From contig NZ_JARWPM010000369.1 in assembly GCF_029869215.1 (NCBI RefSeq), positions 28,995 through 92,994 on the forward strand: a DNA stretch of 64,000 nt. The letters are read 5' to 3'. Positions 26,080 to 35,576 of this stretch are shown piece by piece (positions within the stretch are counted from its first letter, which is position 1; every line of letters starts with the position of its first letter). Below the pieces are notes generated by a model. It did no database searches and was not told the DNA's origin. It was given only the letters and a program-made list of their open reading frames with translations. The DNA is from Nocardia carnea (GTDB lineage: Bacteria > Actinomycetota > Actinomycetes > Mycobacteriales > Mycobacteriaceae). Position numbers and translations under genes: made by a program.

Positions 26080-27276
26080 ATGAGTAAGGTCGATCTGCCC
26101 TACCAGCTCTTCGACGCGGACAACCACCTCTACGAAACCAAGGAAGCGCTCACCCGGCACCTGCCGGAGAAGTACAGCGGCGCGATCCAGTACGTCGAGA
26201 TCAACGGCCGCACCAAGATCGCGGTCCTCGGTCAGATCAGCGAGTACATCCCCAACCCGACCTTCGAGGTCGTGGCCCGGCCGGGCGCGATGGAGGAATA
26301 CTTCAAGCACGGCAACCCCGAGGGCAAGAGCCGGCGCGAGATCTTCGGTAAGTCGATGAAGGCGATCGACGCCTTCCGCGACCCGGAGGCACGCCTGAAG
26401 GTCATGGACGATCTGCAGTTGCAGCGTGCCCTGATGTTCCCGACCCTGGCCAGCCTGGTCGAGGAGCGGATGCGCCACCACCCCGAACTGATCCACGCGG
26501 TGATCGAATCGCTGAACCGCTGGATGCTCGACGACTGGGGCCAGGACGGCAGCTTCGTGCACTCCGGCCGTATCTTCACCGTCCCGGTGATCACCCTGCC
26601 GATCGTCGAACGGGCGATCGACGAACTGAACTGGGCCGTCGTCGAACACGGTGCGAAGGCCATCCTGGTGCGCCCGGCCCCGGTTCCCGGCTACAAGGGC
26701 ATGCGTTCGTTCGCGCTGCCGGAATTCGATCCGTTCTGGAAGCGGGTCCAGGAACTCGATGTGCTGGTCACCATGCACTCCTCGGACAGCGGCTATTCGC
26801 GTTTCGACGCCGAATGGGATGGTAGCGACAAGGAGATGCTGCCGTTCCAGACCAATACCTTCGCGATGACCAACCAGTGGCGTCCGGTCACCGACGCGGT
26901 CGCGTCGTGGGTATGCCATGGTGCGATGTACCGTTTCCCCGATCTGAAGATCGCCGTGATCGAGAACGGTTCGGCCTGGCTGGAACCGCTGCTGCAGCAG
27001 CTTTCCGATGTCTACAAGAAGGCCCCGGAGGGCTTCGGCTTCCAGGATCCGGTCGAGGCCATCAAACGGAGCCTGTATGTCAGCCCGTTCTGGGAAGAGG
27101 ATCTGGAACGCCTGTCCCAGGTGATGGGCGAAGACCACGTGCTCTTCGGCTCCGACTGGCCGCATCCGGAGGGGCTGGCCGAACCGGCTCGCTATATCAA
27201 CGAAATCAAGGATATGCCGCAGGAGAAACAGGCCAAGATCATGGGCGGCAACCTGGCGCGCCTGCTGAAGGTCTAG
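26080..27276 (+). CDS. Amidohydrolase family protein (ACMSD-like TIM barrel)
   Basis: The 398-residue protein begins with the metal-site motif FDADNHLYE, a variant of DxHxxE. Later conserved patches are VLVTMHSSDSGYSRF, IAVIENGSAWLEPLL and VLFGSDWPHPEGL, whose aspartate is a typical late metal ligand of amidohydrolase-2 proteins. Members decarboxylate or hydrolyse small acids. An AAGGAGG site precedes the ATG. It sits between two acyl-CoA ligases, and a similar but distinct protein is coded at 33306. Confidence 0.88.
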   Translation: MSKVDLPYQLFDADNHLYETKEALTRHLPEKYSGAIQYVEINGRTKIAVLGQISEYIPNPTFEVVARPGAMEEYFKHGNPEGKSRREIFGKSMKAIDAFRDPEARLKVMDDLQLQRALMFPTLASLVEERMRHHPELIHAVIESLNRWMLDDWGQDGSFVHSGRIFTVPVITLPIVERAIDELNWAVVEHGAKAILVRPAPVPGYKGMRSFALPEFDPFWKRVQELDVLVTMHSSDSGYSRFDAEWDGSDKEMLPFQTNTFAMTNQWRPVTDAVASWVCHGAMYRFPDLKIAVIENGSAWLEPLLQQLSDVYKKAPEGFGFQDPVEAIKRSLYVSPFWEEDLERLSQVMGEDHVLFGSDWPHPEGLAEPARYINEIKDMPQEKQAKIMGGNLARLLKV

Positions 27277-27286
27277 CGGTCCGCAG

Positions 27287-28714
27287 ATGACCTGGGAGAC
27301 GATCCCGCAGCTGGCCCTGTCCACCGCCGACCGCTTCGGTGACGCCGAAGCGGTGGTGGACGGGGACCTGCGGTTGACCTACACAGAACTCGTGGACCGG
27401 ATCCGCCGGGCCGCGGGTGCCTTCGCCGAAGCCGGGATCGGCAAGGGTGATCGGGCGGCGCTCTGGGCGCCCAACTCCGCAGAATGGATTATCGCCGCCC
27501 TCGGGTTGCTCACCGCCGGTGGCGTACTGGTTCCGGTGAACACCCGGTTCAAAACCGAGGAGGCCGCCGATGTGATCCGGCGCAGCGGCGCCCGGATGCT
27601 GCTGGTGCAGAAGGGATTTCTCGGCGGAGAGTACCCGGCACCGCCCGGGATACCGGTTTTCGACCTGAAATCCGATTTCCTCGGCAGTGGCGCACCCTTC
27701 GAACGCAGGGTCGCCGGAACCGATATCGCCGACATCATCTACACCTCGGGCACCACCGGGCGTCCCAAGGGCGTGATGATGAACCATCAGCAGACGCTGC
27801 GGCTCTACGCGGAATGGTGCGATCTGGCCGATCTCCGGACGGGCGATCGCTACCTGATGGTGAACCCGTTCTTCCACACCTTCGGCCTGAAGGCGGGCAT
27901 CGTCTCCTCGCTGATCCGCGGCGCGACCATGCTGCCGGTACCGGTTTTCGACGTGGACCGGGTGCTCGAGCTGGTGGAAACCGAACGGGTCACCATGCTG
28001 CCCGGCCCGCCGACGCTCTACCATTCCCTGCTCGAATACGACGGCACCCGCGATATCTCGTCGCTGCGGGCCGCGGTCACCGGAGCCGCCGATATCCCGG
28101 TCGACCTGATCCGGCGGATCCGCGAGGAACTGCCGTTCCAGTCGATCATGACCGGTTACGGCCTCACCGAAGCCGGTACGGCCACCGCGTCCAGGCCCGG
28201 CGATACCTTCGAACAGATCGCCACCACCGCCGGTACCGCCTGCGACGGGGTCGAACTGCGGATCGCCGACGACGGGGAAGTACTCATCCGCGGATACAGC
28301 GTGATGCAGGGCTACCTCGACGACCCCGAGGGCACCGCCGCCGCCATCGACGCCGACGGCTGGCTGCACACCGGCGATCTGGGCAGTCTCGACGAAGACG
28401 GCCGGTTGAAGGTGATCGGGCGCAAGAAGGATATGTACATCGTCGGCGGGTTCAACGCCTATCCGGCCGAGATCGAAGGGTTCCTGCTGGAACATCCGGC
28501 GGTATCCCAGGTCGCGGTGATCGGGGTGCCCGACGATCGGCTCGGCCAGGTCGGCAAGGCCTTCGTGGTGGCCCGCGGCGAGGTCGGCGCGGACGAGCTC
28601 ATCGCGTGGAGCAAGGAACGGATGGCCGGGTACAAGGTGCCGCGTTCGGTGGTGTTCCTCGACGAACTACCGCTCAACGCCACGGGGAAAGTGCAGAAAG
28701 ATCAGCTGCGCTGA
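27287..28714 (+). CDS. FadD3-like acyl-CoA synthetase
   Basis: The 475-residue AMP-forming ligase has the P-loop IIYTSGTTGRPKGVM, GYGLTEAGT, WLHTGDLG, RKKDMYIVGGFNAYPAEIE and NATGKVQKDQLR, where the lysine is catalytic. Overall it resembles FadD3, which in steroid-degrading actinobacteria activates the ring-derived propanoate acid, but no diagnostic residue proves that. It starts 10 bases after the amidohydrolase stop and is followed by a strong hairpin. Confidence 0.88.
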   Translation: MTWETIPQLALSTADRFGDAEAVVDGDLRLTYTELVDRIRRAAGAFAEAGIGKGDRAALWAPNSAEWIIAALGLLTAGGVLVPVNTRFKTEEAADVIRRSGARMLLVQKGFLGGEYPAPPGIPVFDLKSDFLGSGAPFERRVAGTDIADIIYTSGTTGRPKGVMMNHQQTLRLYAEWCDLADLRTGDRYLMVNPFFHTFGLKAGIVSSLIRGATMLPVPVFDVDRVLELVETERVTMLPGPPTLYHSLLEYDGTRDISSLRAAVTGAADIPVDLIRRIREELPFQSIMTGYGLTEAGTATASRPGDTFEQIATTAGTACDGVELRIADDGEVLIRGYSVMQGYLDDPEGTAAAIDADGWLHTGDLGSLDEDGRLKVIGRKKDMYIVGGFNAYPAEIEGFLLEHPAVSQVAVIGVPDDRLGQVGKAFVVARGEVGADELIAWSKERMAGYKVPRSVVFLDELPLNATGKVQKDQLR

Positions 28715-28721
28715 CGGGTTG

Positions 28722-28748
28722 CCGCCCCTCGGCCGCGCCGAGGGGCGG
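28722..28748 (+). terminator. Terminator hairpin after the acyl-CoA synthetase
   Basis: CCGCCCCTCGGC (28722-28733), loop CGC, and GCCGAGGGGCGG (28737-28748) make a perfect 12-bp stem that starts eight bases after the stop codon. Confidence 0.75.
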
Positions 28749-28868
28749 ATACTTTCCGCCGAACCGGCCACCCGGCCGCTATCGGCCGCACCGACCGGGT
28801 GGCCGCTATCAGCCGCGTCGACCGCCCGGCTTTCCGACCGCACCGCCGGCGCCTGGTAGAAATCAGAA

Positions 28869-29963
28869 ATGAGCGGCCGGACTGTCAGCACCGAATCCGC
28901 GACCGAACCGGCCCCGCGGTTCGCGTCGGCGGCGGAGTTCGAGGTGCCCGTGGAACTCGAACTCTCCCCGGCGGGGGTCCCGGCGCGGCCGCTGATCCTG
29001 CTGGATCTGGACGGTCTGCGCGATTCCGAACCGGCCGAGCTCGCCCGGCTCGCCGATCGCTGCCGCGAATCCGTGGCGCCGGTCGTCGGTATGCTGGGTG
29101 GTGCGCCGGAGCCGCGGCTGCGCGATCTCGTGCGGGCGGCGGCCTTCACCCTCACCCGGACCGAATACGCCGGATGGCCCGAACTCGTCGCGGCCGGCGA
29201 TCTCGACACCGCCGTCGGCCACGTATGGGCGGCGGTACAGCAGAATCCCCAGGCCGTGATCGCCTGCGGGCGGCTGCTCCGGCAAACCTCCCGGCTCGAC
29301 ACCACCGATGGTCTCGCCGCCGAAGCCGCGGTGTTCTCGATGCTGCTGGCCGGACAGGAATTCCGGCGCTGGCTCGGCGACCGCGGCCCCGCCCGTCCGG
29401 TGTCCCCGCCGCCGGGCGACCTGGTGCGCGCGCACCGCGACGGCGCCCGGTACTCGGTGGTGCTCGACCATCCGCAGCGTCGCAACGCACTGAGCTTCCG
29501 GCTGCGCGAAGATCTCCTCGCGGCGCTGCTCCCCGCCCAACTCGATCCCACCATCGCCCAAGTCGAGCTCTCGGGCGCGGGCCCGTCGTTCTGCAGTGGT
29601 GGCGACCTCGCCGAATTCGGCACCTCCGGCGACCCGGTGGCCGCCTACCTCGCCCGCCTCGATCGCGCACCGTGGCGGGTGATGGACCGGATCGCCGACC
29701 GGCTCACCGTGCGTATGCACGGCGGCTGTATCGGCGCCGGCGCCGAGATGGCCGCCTTCGGCGGGACCGTCGTGGCGGACCCGTCCACGTTCATCGCTTT
29801 CCCCGAGGTCGCGATGGGGTTGATCCCCGGAGCCGGCGGCACCGTGAGCGTCACCCGCCGCATCGGCCGCTGGCGGGCGGCCTGGCTCATGATCACGGGC
29901 AGCCGCATTGACGCCGCGACCGCGCTGCGGTGGGGTCTGGTGGACCGGATGGAATCGCGATGA
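28869..29963 (+). CDS. Enoyl-CoA hydratase/isomerase family protein with long N-terminal region
   Basis: The C-terminal half (from about residue 190) is a crotonase domain: VLDHPQRRNALSFRLREDLL, SFCSGGDLAEFG and MHGGCIGAGAEMAAFGGTVVAD, with VAMGLIPGAGGTVSVTRRIGR. The N-terminal 185 residues also look crotonase-like but have lost the motifs (GLAAEAAVFSMLLAGQEFRRWL resembles a crotonase C-terminal end). At 364 residues it is longer than the 260 usual. The stop overlaps the next ATG. Confidence 0.8.
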   Translation: MSGRTVSTESATEPAPRFASAAEFEVPVELELSPAGVPARPLILLDLDGLRDSEPAELARLADRCRESVAPVVGMLGGAPEPRLRDLVRAAAFTLTRTEYAGWPELVAAGDLDTAVGHVWAAVQQNPQAVIACGRLLRQTSRLDTTDGLAAEAAVFSMLLAGQEFRRWLGDRGPARPVSPPPGDLVRAHRDGARYSVVLDHPQRRNALSFRLREDLLAALLPAQLDPTIAQVELSGAGPSFCSGGDLAEFGTSGDPVAAYLARLDRAPWRVMDRIADRLTVRMHGGCIGAGAEMAAFGGTVVADPSTFIAFPEVAMGLIPGAGGTVSVTRRIGRWRAAWLMITGSRIDAATALRWGLVDRMESR

Positions 29964-31672
29964 GCGAATCCCTCCCTGCCGGTGCGCCGTCCGAGCCGCC
30001 GACAGCCGGCCGCCCGTACCGGCAGTTCACCGCCGGACAACAGCCTCTCGCCGCCGACGGAAACCCCTGCGACCGGCAACCGCCCCCCAGGCATGCCGTG
30101 CTGGAATCGCGTTTGCCGGACTGCCGTCGACCGGCCGGCCGCACCGACTCGGTCGGTGGCGATCGGCCCTCGTCCGGGGACGCCGGGTGCGGCGGCACCT
30201 CGTACGGCCGCGCCTCATCCGGCGGCGAGGAGGCATGCAGACAACGCGCGCGTCACGGACCCGGCAGGACGCTCAGTACGGCTGCGACAGCCCGCGCCGC
30301 CGACCCGCCCGGCCCCCGGCGCCCTGGATCGAAGGCTCAGGTCACCGCGACCGCTTCCGGAGTCGTCCAGCATTGGCTCCGCTGTTTCGACGGCTTCCCA
30401 GTGCAGCCTCCGGTTGTGCCGGACACACGCTGCCCGGCGCTGGCCTGGGCCGCGTCCGGCGCCATGGACCTCACCGGTGCCGCCGACGGACCGCCCGAGG
30501 TCTCCCCTGCCCACGCCTACGCATTGCTCCGGACGGCGCTGCACACACTCGGCGACCTGACCGCGAGCCAGGGCCACCGCGTGGTGCTCGATCCGGCGGC
30601 CGCCCTCGGACTCCGCGCTGCGTGGGCGGGTCATCAGCGGGCCGGGCGACTCTCGGCCGGCGGAGCCACCCGGCTGATACCGGCATTGGACGCCTGGTGT
30701 GCGATAACCCTTTCCCGGCCCGACGATATCGACTCGGTACCCGCCATTGTCGGCGACGACCGGCCCGGCGATCCGTGGGACGCACTGGCGCGCGCGGCCC
30801 GGTCGATGACTGCTGCCGAGCTGGCCGACCGCGCGCAACTTCTGGGCGTTCCCGGTGCGGCCCTCCCGATCGACCCGGCCGCCGCGCCCACGCCCTGGCG
30901 GATGAGGCGTATCGCGGATCCCGCACCCGCGACCGGGGTGGCCGGCAAACTGGTCGTGGATCTGACCTCGATGTGGGCCGGCCCGCTGACAGCCCGGGTT
31001 CTCGGACTGGCGGGTGCCCGCGTCGTGAAGGTCGAGAGCCCGCACCGCCCCGACGGCGCCCGCGCCGATCGGCGCTTCTTCGACTGGCTGCACGACGGCC
31101 ACGAACTCCGGACAGTGGATTTCCGGTCGCACACCGGGCGTACCGAACTGGCGGGACTACTGGACCGGGCCGATATCGTGCTCGAGGCGTCACGACCGCG
31201 GGCGCTGGCGCAATACGGTCTCGGTCCCGAACAGCGCGCGCACCGGCCCGGGAAGGTGTGGTTGGGCATCACCGGCTACGGGCGGGCCGATCCGATGCGG
31301 GTGGCGTTCGGTGACGATGCGGCGGTAGCCGGCGGGCTGGTCGGGTGGACCGCGCAAGGCCCGGTCTTCTGCGCGGACGCCGTGGCCGATCCGCTCTCCG
31401 GAATCTGCGGCGCACTCGCGGTGGTGGCGGCCGTCGCGGCGGGCGGCGGCGTTCTGCTCGATCTGTCGATGCGCGATACCGCCGCGGCCTTCGCCACCGC
31501 TCCCCCGCTCGACCACGGACCGCATCCGGTCTCCCGGACCCGCTCCGGCTGGGTGGTGCACTGTGTGCACACCGGCGACCGGCAGCTCGTACTCCCGCCC
31601 CGGGCAGCGCATTACGCCGGCGACTCGGCCGCCGGCGGATCTTCCGGTACGGCGGGCGCGGCGCCGTGCTGA
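29960..31672 (+). CDS. CoA transferase family III (CaiB/BaiF-like), start uncertain
   Basis: The conserved part begins near CPALAWAASGAMDLTG and contains LVVDLTSMWAGPLTARVLGLAGARVVKVESP, DIVLEASRPRALAQYG and ITGYGRAD, typical of a divergent CaiB group that moves CoA between acids. The first 145 residues from ATG 29960 are low-complexity, arginine- and proline-rich and unlike any CaiB protein. GTG codons at 30401 and 30416 sit just before the conserved part and may be the true start. The ATG 29960 overlap with the upstream stop argues for the long form. The amidohydrolase start overlaps this stop. Confidence 0.75.
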   Translation: MSESLPAGAPSEPPTAGRPYRQFTAGQQPLAADGNPCDRQPPPRHAVLESRLPDCRRPAGRTDSVGGDRPSSGDAGCGGTSYGRASSGGEEACRQRARHGPGRTLSTAATARAADPPGPRRPGSKAQVTATASGVVQHWLRCFDGFPVQPPVVPDTRCPALAWAASGAMDLTGAADGPPEVSPAHAYALLRTALHTLGDLTASQGHRVVLDPAAALGLRAAWAGHQRAGRLSAGGATRLIPALDAWCAITLSRPDDIDSVPAIVGDDRPGDPWDALARAARSMTAAELADRAQLLGVPGAALPIDPAAAPTPWRMRRIADPAPATGVAGKLVVDLTSMWAGPLTARVLGLAGARVVKVESPHRPDGARADRRFFDWLHDGHELRTVDFRSHTGRTELAGLLDRADIVLEASRPRALAQYGLGPEQRAHRPGKVWLGITGYGRADPMRVAFGDDAAVAGGLVGWTAQGPVFCADAVADPLSGICGALAVVAAVAAGGGVLLDLSMRDTAAAFATAPPLDHGPHPVSRTRSGWVVHCVHTGDRQLVLPPRAAHYAGDSAAGGSSGTAGAAPC

Positions 31673-33048
31673 TCCGCAATGCCACGGTGTTCGGCAGCGT
31701 CCACACCGATGTCCGGTGGGATGACGACCGGATCACCGAATGCGGGACCGCTCTGCGGCCGCTACCCGGCGAGGACGATATCGACGCACGCGGCGGCTGG
31801 TTGCTACCCGGTTTCCACGATCACCACATCCATCTGCGCGCGCTTGCGGCGCAACAGGTTTCGGTCCCCGCCGGTCCTCCGCATGTGCACACCGCCGAGG
31901 AGTTCGCCGCCGCGCTGCGCCGGGCCGATTCCCACCTCCCCCCGGGCCGCTGGCTGCGTGCCGTGGGATATCACGAGTCGGTGGCGGGCGCGCTGGATCG
32001 CTGGGTACTCGATCACCTGGTGCTCGATCGCCCGATCCGCGTCCAACACCGCACGGGTGCCCTCTGGATCCTGAATTCGGCGGCCTGCCGGGCCGTCGGT
32101 CTCGACGACTGCCTGCTCGACGGCGTCGAACGCGAGGCCGCCGGGCCGACCGGGCGACTCTGGCGGCTGGATTCCTGGCTCGGAAACCGGGTCCCCGCCA
32201 CGCCTTCCGATCTCGGCGCGATCAGTGCGGCGGCGGCCGAAGCCGGGATCACCGGATACACCGACGCCACCCCTGATCGCACACAGGCCGAAATAGACGA
32301 TTTCGCACAGCTGGTCGCGAACCACACGATCCGCCAGCGCCTGCGGTGCATGGCACCACCCGGCATCACGACACCCGCCGTCGGGCGGTTCACCCTGGGC
32401 CCCACCAAATTCCTGCTCGACGACACCACCCTGCCGGATCCCGGCCACTTCGCCGACCGGATCCGCGCGTCACATGCCGAGGGCCGCCCGGTGGCGGTGC
32501 ACTGTGTGACCCGCGTGCAACTGGTACTCACCATGGCCGCTCTCGATACCGCCGGGGTCGCGCCCGGCGACCGGATCGAACACGGCGCCCTGATCGCGCC
32601 CGACATCATGGCCTGGCTGCGCGATCGCGGGGTGACAGTGGTGACGCAGCCCCATTTCCCGGTCGAGCGGGCACGGCAATACGCCGCGGAGATCCCACCG
32701 GAGGACCGGCCGGATCTGTGGCGGCTGGGATCGTTGCTCGCCGCCGGTGTACCCCTCGCGGCCGGCACGGACGCGCCGTTCGGCGATCCCGACCCCTGGC
32801 GCGTCGTACGCGCGGCGGCCGGCCCGCGCCCCGGATCGGACAGCACCGAAGAACTCTCGCTCGTCCGGGCGATATCGCTGTTCCTGGGCCGGCCCGACCA
32901 TCCCGCGGTGGCGCGCACAGTTTCGCCGGGATCGGCCGCCGATCTCGTCCTGCTGCGGGTGGCACCCGCCGAGATCGACCTCCCGGACCGGTCGCTCGTA
33001 GCCGCCACGATCGTCGCGGGCGAACCGGTTCACTACACCGGCACCTGA
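31666..33048 (+). CDS. YtcJ-like amidohydrolase
   Basis: The 460-residue metal-dependent hydrolase has the N-terminal metal site GFHDHHIHL. HCVTRVQL, EHGALIAP and AGTDAPFGDPDPWRVV supply later metal ligands. It belongs to the amidohydrolase-3/YtcJ group that cleaves N-acyl or cyclic amide bonds. GTG 31666 overlaps the CoA transferase stop and gives the expected LIRNATVFG opening. Its presence in the acyl-CoA block suggests a role in opening or hydrolysing a ring or amide. Confidence 0.85.
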   Translation: MLIRNATVFGSVHTDVRWDDDRITECGTALRPLPGEDDIDARGGWLLPGFHDHHIHLRALAAQQVSVPAGPPHVHTAEEFAAALRRADSHLPPGRWLRAVGYHESVAGALDRWVLDHLVLDRPIRVQHRTGALWILNSAACRAVGLDDCLLDGVEREAAGPTGRLWRLDSWLGNRVPATPSDLGAISAAAAEAGITGYTDATPDRTQAEIDDFAQLVANHTIRQRLRCMAPPGITTPAVGRFTLGPTKFLLDDTTLPDPGHFADRIRASHAEGRPVAVHCVTRVQLVLTMAALDTAGVAPGDRIEHGALIAPDIMAWLRDRGVTVVTQPHFPVERARQYAAEIPPEDRPDLWRLGSLLAAGVPLAAGTDAPFGDPDPWRVVRAAAGPRPGSDSTEELSLVRAISLFLGRPDHPAVARTVSPGSAADLVLLRVAPAEIDLPDRSLVAATIVAGEPVHYTGT

Positions 33049-33220
33049 CCGGAGCCTCCGCGGTGACCGACTGCCCGGTCCGCAACAGCGCGTGCGGCGG
33101 CTTCGCGCGGCGAGCCCAAGCGGCAGAGTTCGCGGGCACGCTCGACCGGGCGACAGCGGCAAATCCGGACCGCCGATCTTCTCGACCCCGCGGCCCGGAA
33201 AGGTGTATCGTCAACCGAAA

Positions 33221-33258
33221 AGAGAGCGCGATTCTCATTTATAGAGATCTTCGATCTC
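33221..33258. promoter_or_regulatory. Two tandem GAGA/TCTC palindromes
   Basis: AGAGAGCGCGATTCTCA (33221-33237) matches the 26042 site at 13 of 17 positions. It is followed by GAGATC-TTC-GATCTC (33244-33258), a perfect palindrome with the same 6-3-6 layout. They lie 48 bases before the amidohydrolase GTG. The rest of 33049-33305 shows no gene. Confidence 0.6.
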
Positions 33259-33305
33259 ATTGGTCCGGGTGCGCCCGGCGTCGACCATGAACAGCGAGGA
33301 GTCCG

Positions 33306-34565
33306 GTGAATATCGACGACATGATTCTGGTGAGCATCGACGACCACGTGGTCGAGCCGCGCGATATGTTCGACAACCACGTGCCGAAGAAGTACGCCGA
33401 GTACGTCCCCAAGGTCGTCGTCGACGAGAACGGCATCGATCGCTGGATCTACCGGGACCGACCCACCGGCGTCACCGGCCTCAACGCGGTCGTCTCCTGG
33501 CCACCCGAGGAGTGGGGCTACGACCCTGCCGGGTACGCCGAAATGCGCCCGGCCGTCTACGACATCCACGACCGGGTCCGCGATATGGACGCCAACGGTG
33601 TGCTCGGCTCGATGTGTTTTCCCACCTTCACCGGTTTCAGCGCCGGACATCTGAGCCGCGGCGGGATGGACGAGATCACCGTCGCCATGATCTCCGCCTA
33701 CAACGACTGGCATATCGAGGAATGGGCGGGCGCCTACCCGGGCCGGTTCATCCCGATCGGCATCCTGCCGCTGTGGGAGCCGCAACTGGCCGTGAACGAG
33801 ATCAATCGCCTGGCCGCCAAGGGCTGCCGTTCGGTGACCATGCCGGAACTGCCGCATATCGACGGCCTGCCCAGCTATCACGACATCGACTACTGGGGCC
33901 CGGTGTTCCAGGCGCTCTGTGACAACGACACCGTGATGAATCTGCACATCGGGCAGGGCTTCGGCGTCCTCAAACTCGCACCCGATGCCCCGATCGACAA
34001 TCTCATGGTCCTCGCGCCCAGCATCTCGCTGATCGGCGTCCAGGATCTGCTGTGGGGCCCGGCCTTCCGCACCTATCCGAAGCTGAAGGTCGCAATGTCC
34101 GAGGGTGGTGTCGGCTGGATTCCGTTCTTCCTGGACCGCTCCGACCGGCACTACACCAATCAGCGCTGGCTGCGCCGCGATTTCGGCGGCAAGATGCCCA
34201 GCCAGGTGTTCCGCGAACATGTCATGGCCTGCTACGTCACCGACCCGACCTCCCTGAAACTCCGCCACGAGATCGGTATCGACAACATCGCCTGGGAATG
34301 CGACTACCCGCATTCGGATTCGCTGTGGCCGGGCGCCCCGGAGTTCGTATTGAGCGAACTCGAAGGCGCCGGCGCCGACGACTCCGATATCGACAAGATC
34401 ACCTGGCAGAACGCCTGCCGCTGGCTGAACTGGGACCCCTTCGCCCACCAGACCCGCGAAGAGGCAACGGTCGGCGCGTTGCGCGCCAAGGCCGCCGATG
34501 TGGACCTGTCCACCACCACCCGCCAGGAGTACGCGGACCGCTACGCCGCGAAGCACGCAAGCTGA
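33306..34565 (+). CDS. Amidohydrolase family protein (ACMSD-like)
   Basis: The 419-residue protein starts with VSIDDHVVEPRDMF, a DDHxxEP variant of the metal site, and has MNLHIGQGFG, VAMSEGGVGWIPFFLDR and ECDYPHSDSLWP, in which His and Asp complete a mononuclear metal site. It is related to, but clearly different from, the 26080 protein. GTG 33306 follows GAGGAG. It stands alone between operator palindromes and a terminator hairpin, so it is a single-gene transcription unit. Confidence 0.88.
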   Translation: MNIDDMILVSIDDHVVEPRDMFDNHVPKKYAEYVPKVVVDENGIDRWIYRDRPTGVTGLNAVVSWPPEEWGYDPAGYAEMRPAVYDIHDRVRDMDANGVLGSMCFPTFTGFSAGHLSRGGMDEITVAMISAYNDWHIEEWAGAYPGRFIPIGILPLWEPQLAVNEINRLAAKGCRSVTMPELPHIDGLPSYHDIDYWGPVFQALCDNDTVMNLHIGQGFGVLKLAPDAPIDNLMVLAPSISLIGVQDLLWGPAFRTYPKLKVAMSEGGVGWIPFFLDRSDRHYTNQRWLRRDFGGKMPSQVFREHVMACYVTDPTSLKLRHEIGIDNIAWECDYPHSDSLWPGAPEFVLSELEGAGADDSDIDKITWQNACRWLNWDPFAHQTREEATVGALRAKAADVDLSTTTRQEYADRYAAKHAS

Positions 34566-34621
34566 TCAGCGCAGGCGGCAGGGCAACCCTCATCCGTCCT
34601 GTCGCATTCGCCGATCCCCGC

Positions 34622-34647
34622 CCCCGGACTTCAGAAGAAGTCCGGGG
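34622..34647 (+). terminator. Terminator hairpin after the amidohydrolase
   Basis: CCCCGGACTTC (34622-34632), loop AGAA, and GAAGTCCGGGG (34637-34647) form a perfect 11-bp stem 57 bases after the stop. Confidence 0.7.
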
Positions 34648-34711
34648 CGGTGGCATGATCCGAGCGGTCGCGCTGTGCGGACCTGTCGGACCGGCTCGAT
34701 AATCTGCCGGG

Positions 34712-35359
34712 ATGGTCAAACCCGATCCGGCGCTACGCCGCCTGCTGCGCGACACGCAGAAGTTGCTGGAGCCGTACGGTTTCCACGGGAGTGATCCCCG
34801 ATGGGTGCGCGTCGAGCCGGGCGGTGTCGCGGCGGTCGGGCGTACCCGGGCCACTCGTATGTGGGCCGAGGGGCAACAGGTGCTCCGATTCGACTTGTAT
34901 CTGAGCGCGACACCGGCGGCTTGGTGGGATTTCAACAACTGGCGCAATACCCGGCTGGGCCTACCGCCGATCCCGGTGGAACAGGCCACCGGCCCCGACC
35001 TGATCCCCACCCACGGCCTGGTGGGCGAGCCGTGGTGCCTGCGCTCCGGCCCCGACGGACACGTCCTGCCCACGGATATCGACGCCATCCGCGCGGAACT
35101 CCCCCGGCGGATCCACACCTACGCACGCCGCGCGCTCCAACTTCTCGAAGCCGACCGCTACCTGGACGAACTGGTCGCGCAAGCCGATCCGCGTATCGGC
35201 ACCTGGGAAACGATCGTCGTCCTGCTCGCCGACCGCGGCCCGGGCCCCCGACTCGATGATGCCGTCCGGCAACTCCGGGCGTGTTTCACAGGTCGCGAGC
35301 CGTCTGCCTATACCGAGGATGTGATCGCTTACGCCCACACCCGGTCCGCCCTCGTCTGA
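34712..35359 (+). CDS. Uncharacterised protein, DUF4304-like
   Basis: The 215-residue soluble protein opens LRRLLRDTQKLLEPYGFHGSDPRWVRVE, a pattern like DUF4304, where a short helix is followed by a GFxxxxxxWxR strand. It has a second part rich in helices and DRYLDELVAQADPRIGTWE. No enzyme motif is seen. It has its own transcription unit downstream of a terminator. The family assignment is only by pattern and may be wrong. Confidence 0.6.
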   Translation: MVKPDPALRRLLRDTQKLLEPYGFHGSDPRWVRVEPGGVAAVGRTRATRMWAEGQQVLRFDLYLSATPAAWWDFNNWRNTRLGLPPIPVEQATGPDLIPTHGLVGEPWCLRSGPDGHVLPTDIDAIRAELPRRIHTYARRALQLLEADRYLDELVAQADPRIGTWETIVVLLADRGPGPRLDDAVRQLRACFTGREPSAYTEDVIAYAHTRSALV

Positions 35360-35576
35360 GGCGGCCAGGCGGTACCGAACCGGCGACCCCGGGATCGCCC
35401 GACGCCGTGCGGTGCGAAACCGGTGCCGTCGCCGGCGACAGTACCGCGGCCTTGCCGCACAAGCAGGCCCCCGGCGCGCCGCGGACGGTACGGATGAGCC
35501 AGGACTCACCAACCCCTTCCATACACCGTAAGAACCGGATACGGTAACAGCGAGCAACGAGACGAGGAGAACCCGA

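Noticed and set aside
26056..27324. A 422-residue minus-strand frame
   Set aside because: It mirrors the amidohydrolase at 26080 and has no family signal.
33033..34556. A 507-residue open frame on the minus strand
   Set aside because: It is the shadow of the amidohydrolase at 33306, whose metal-site motifs are clear.
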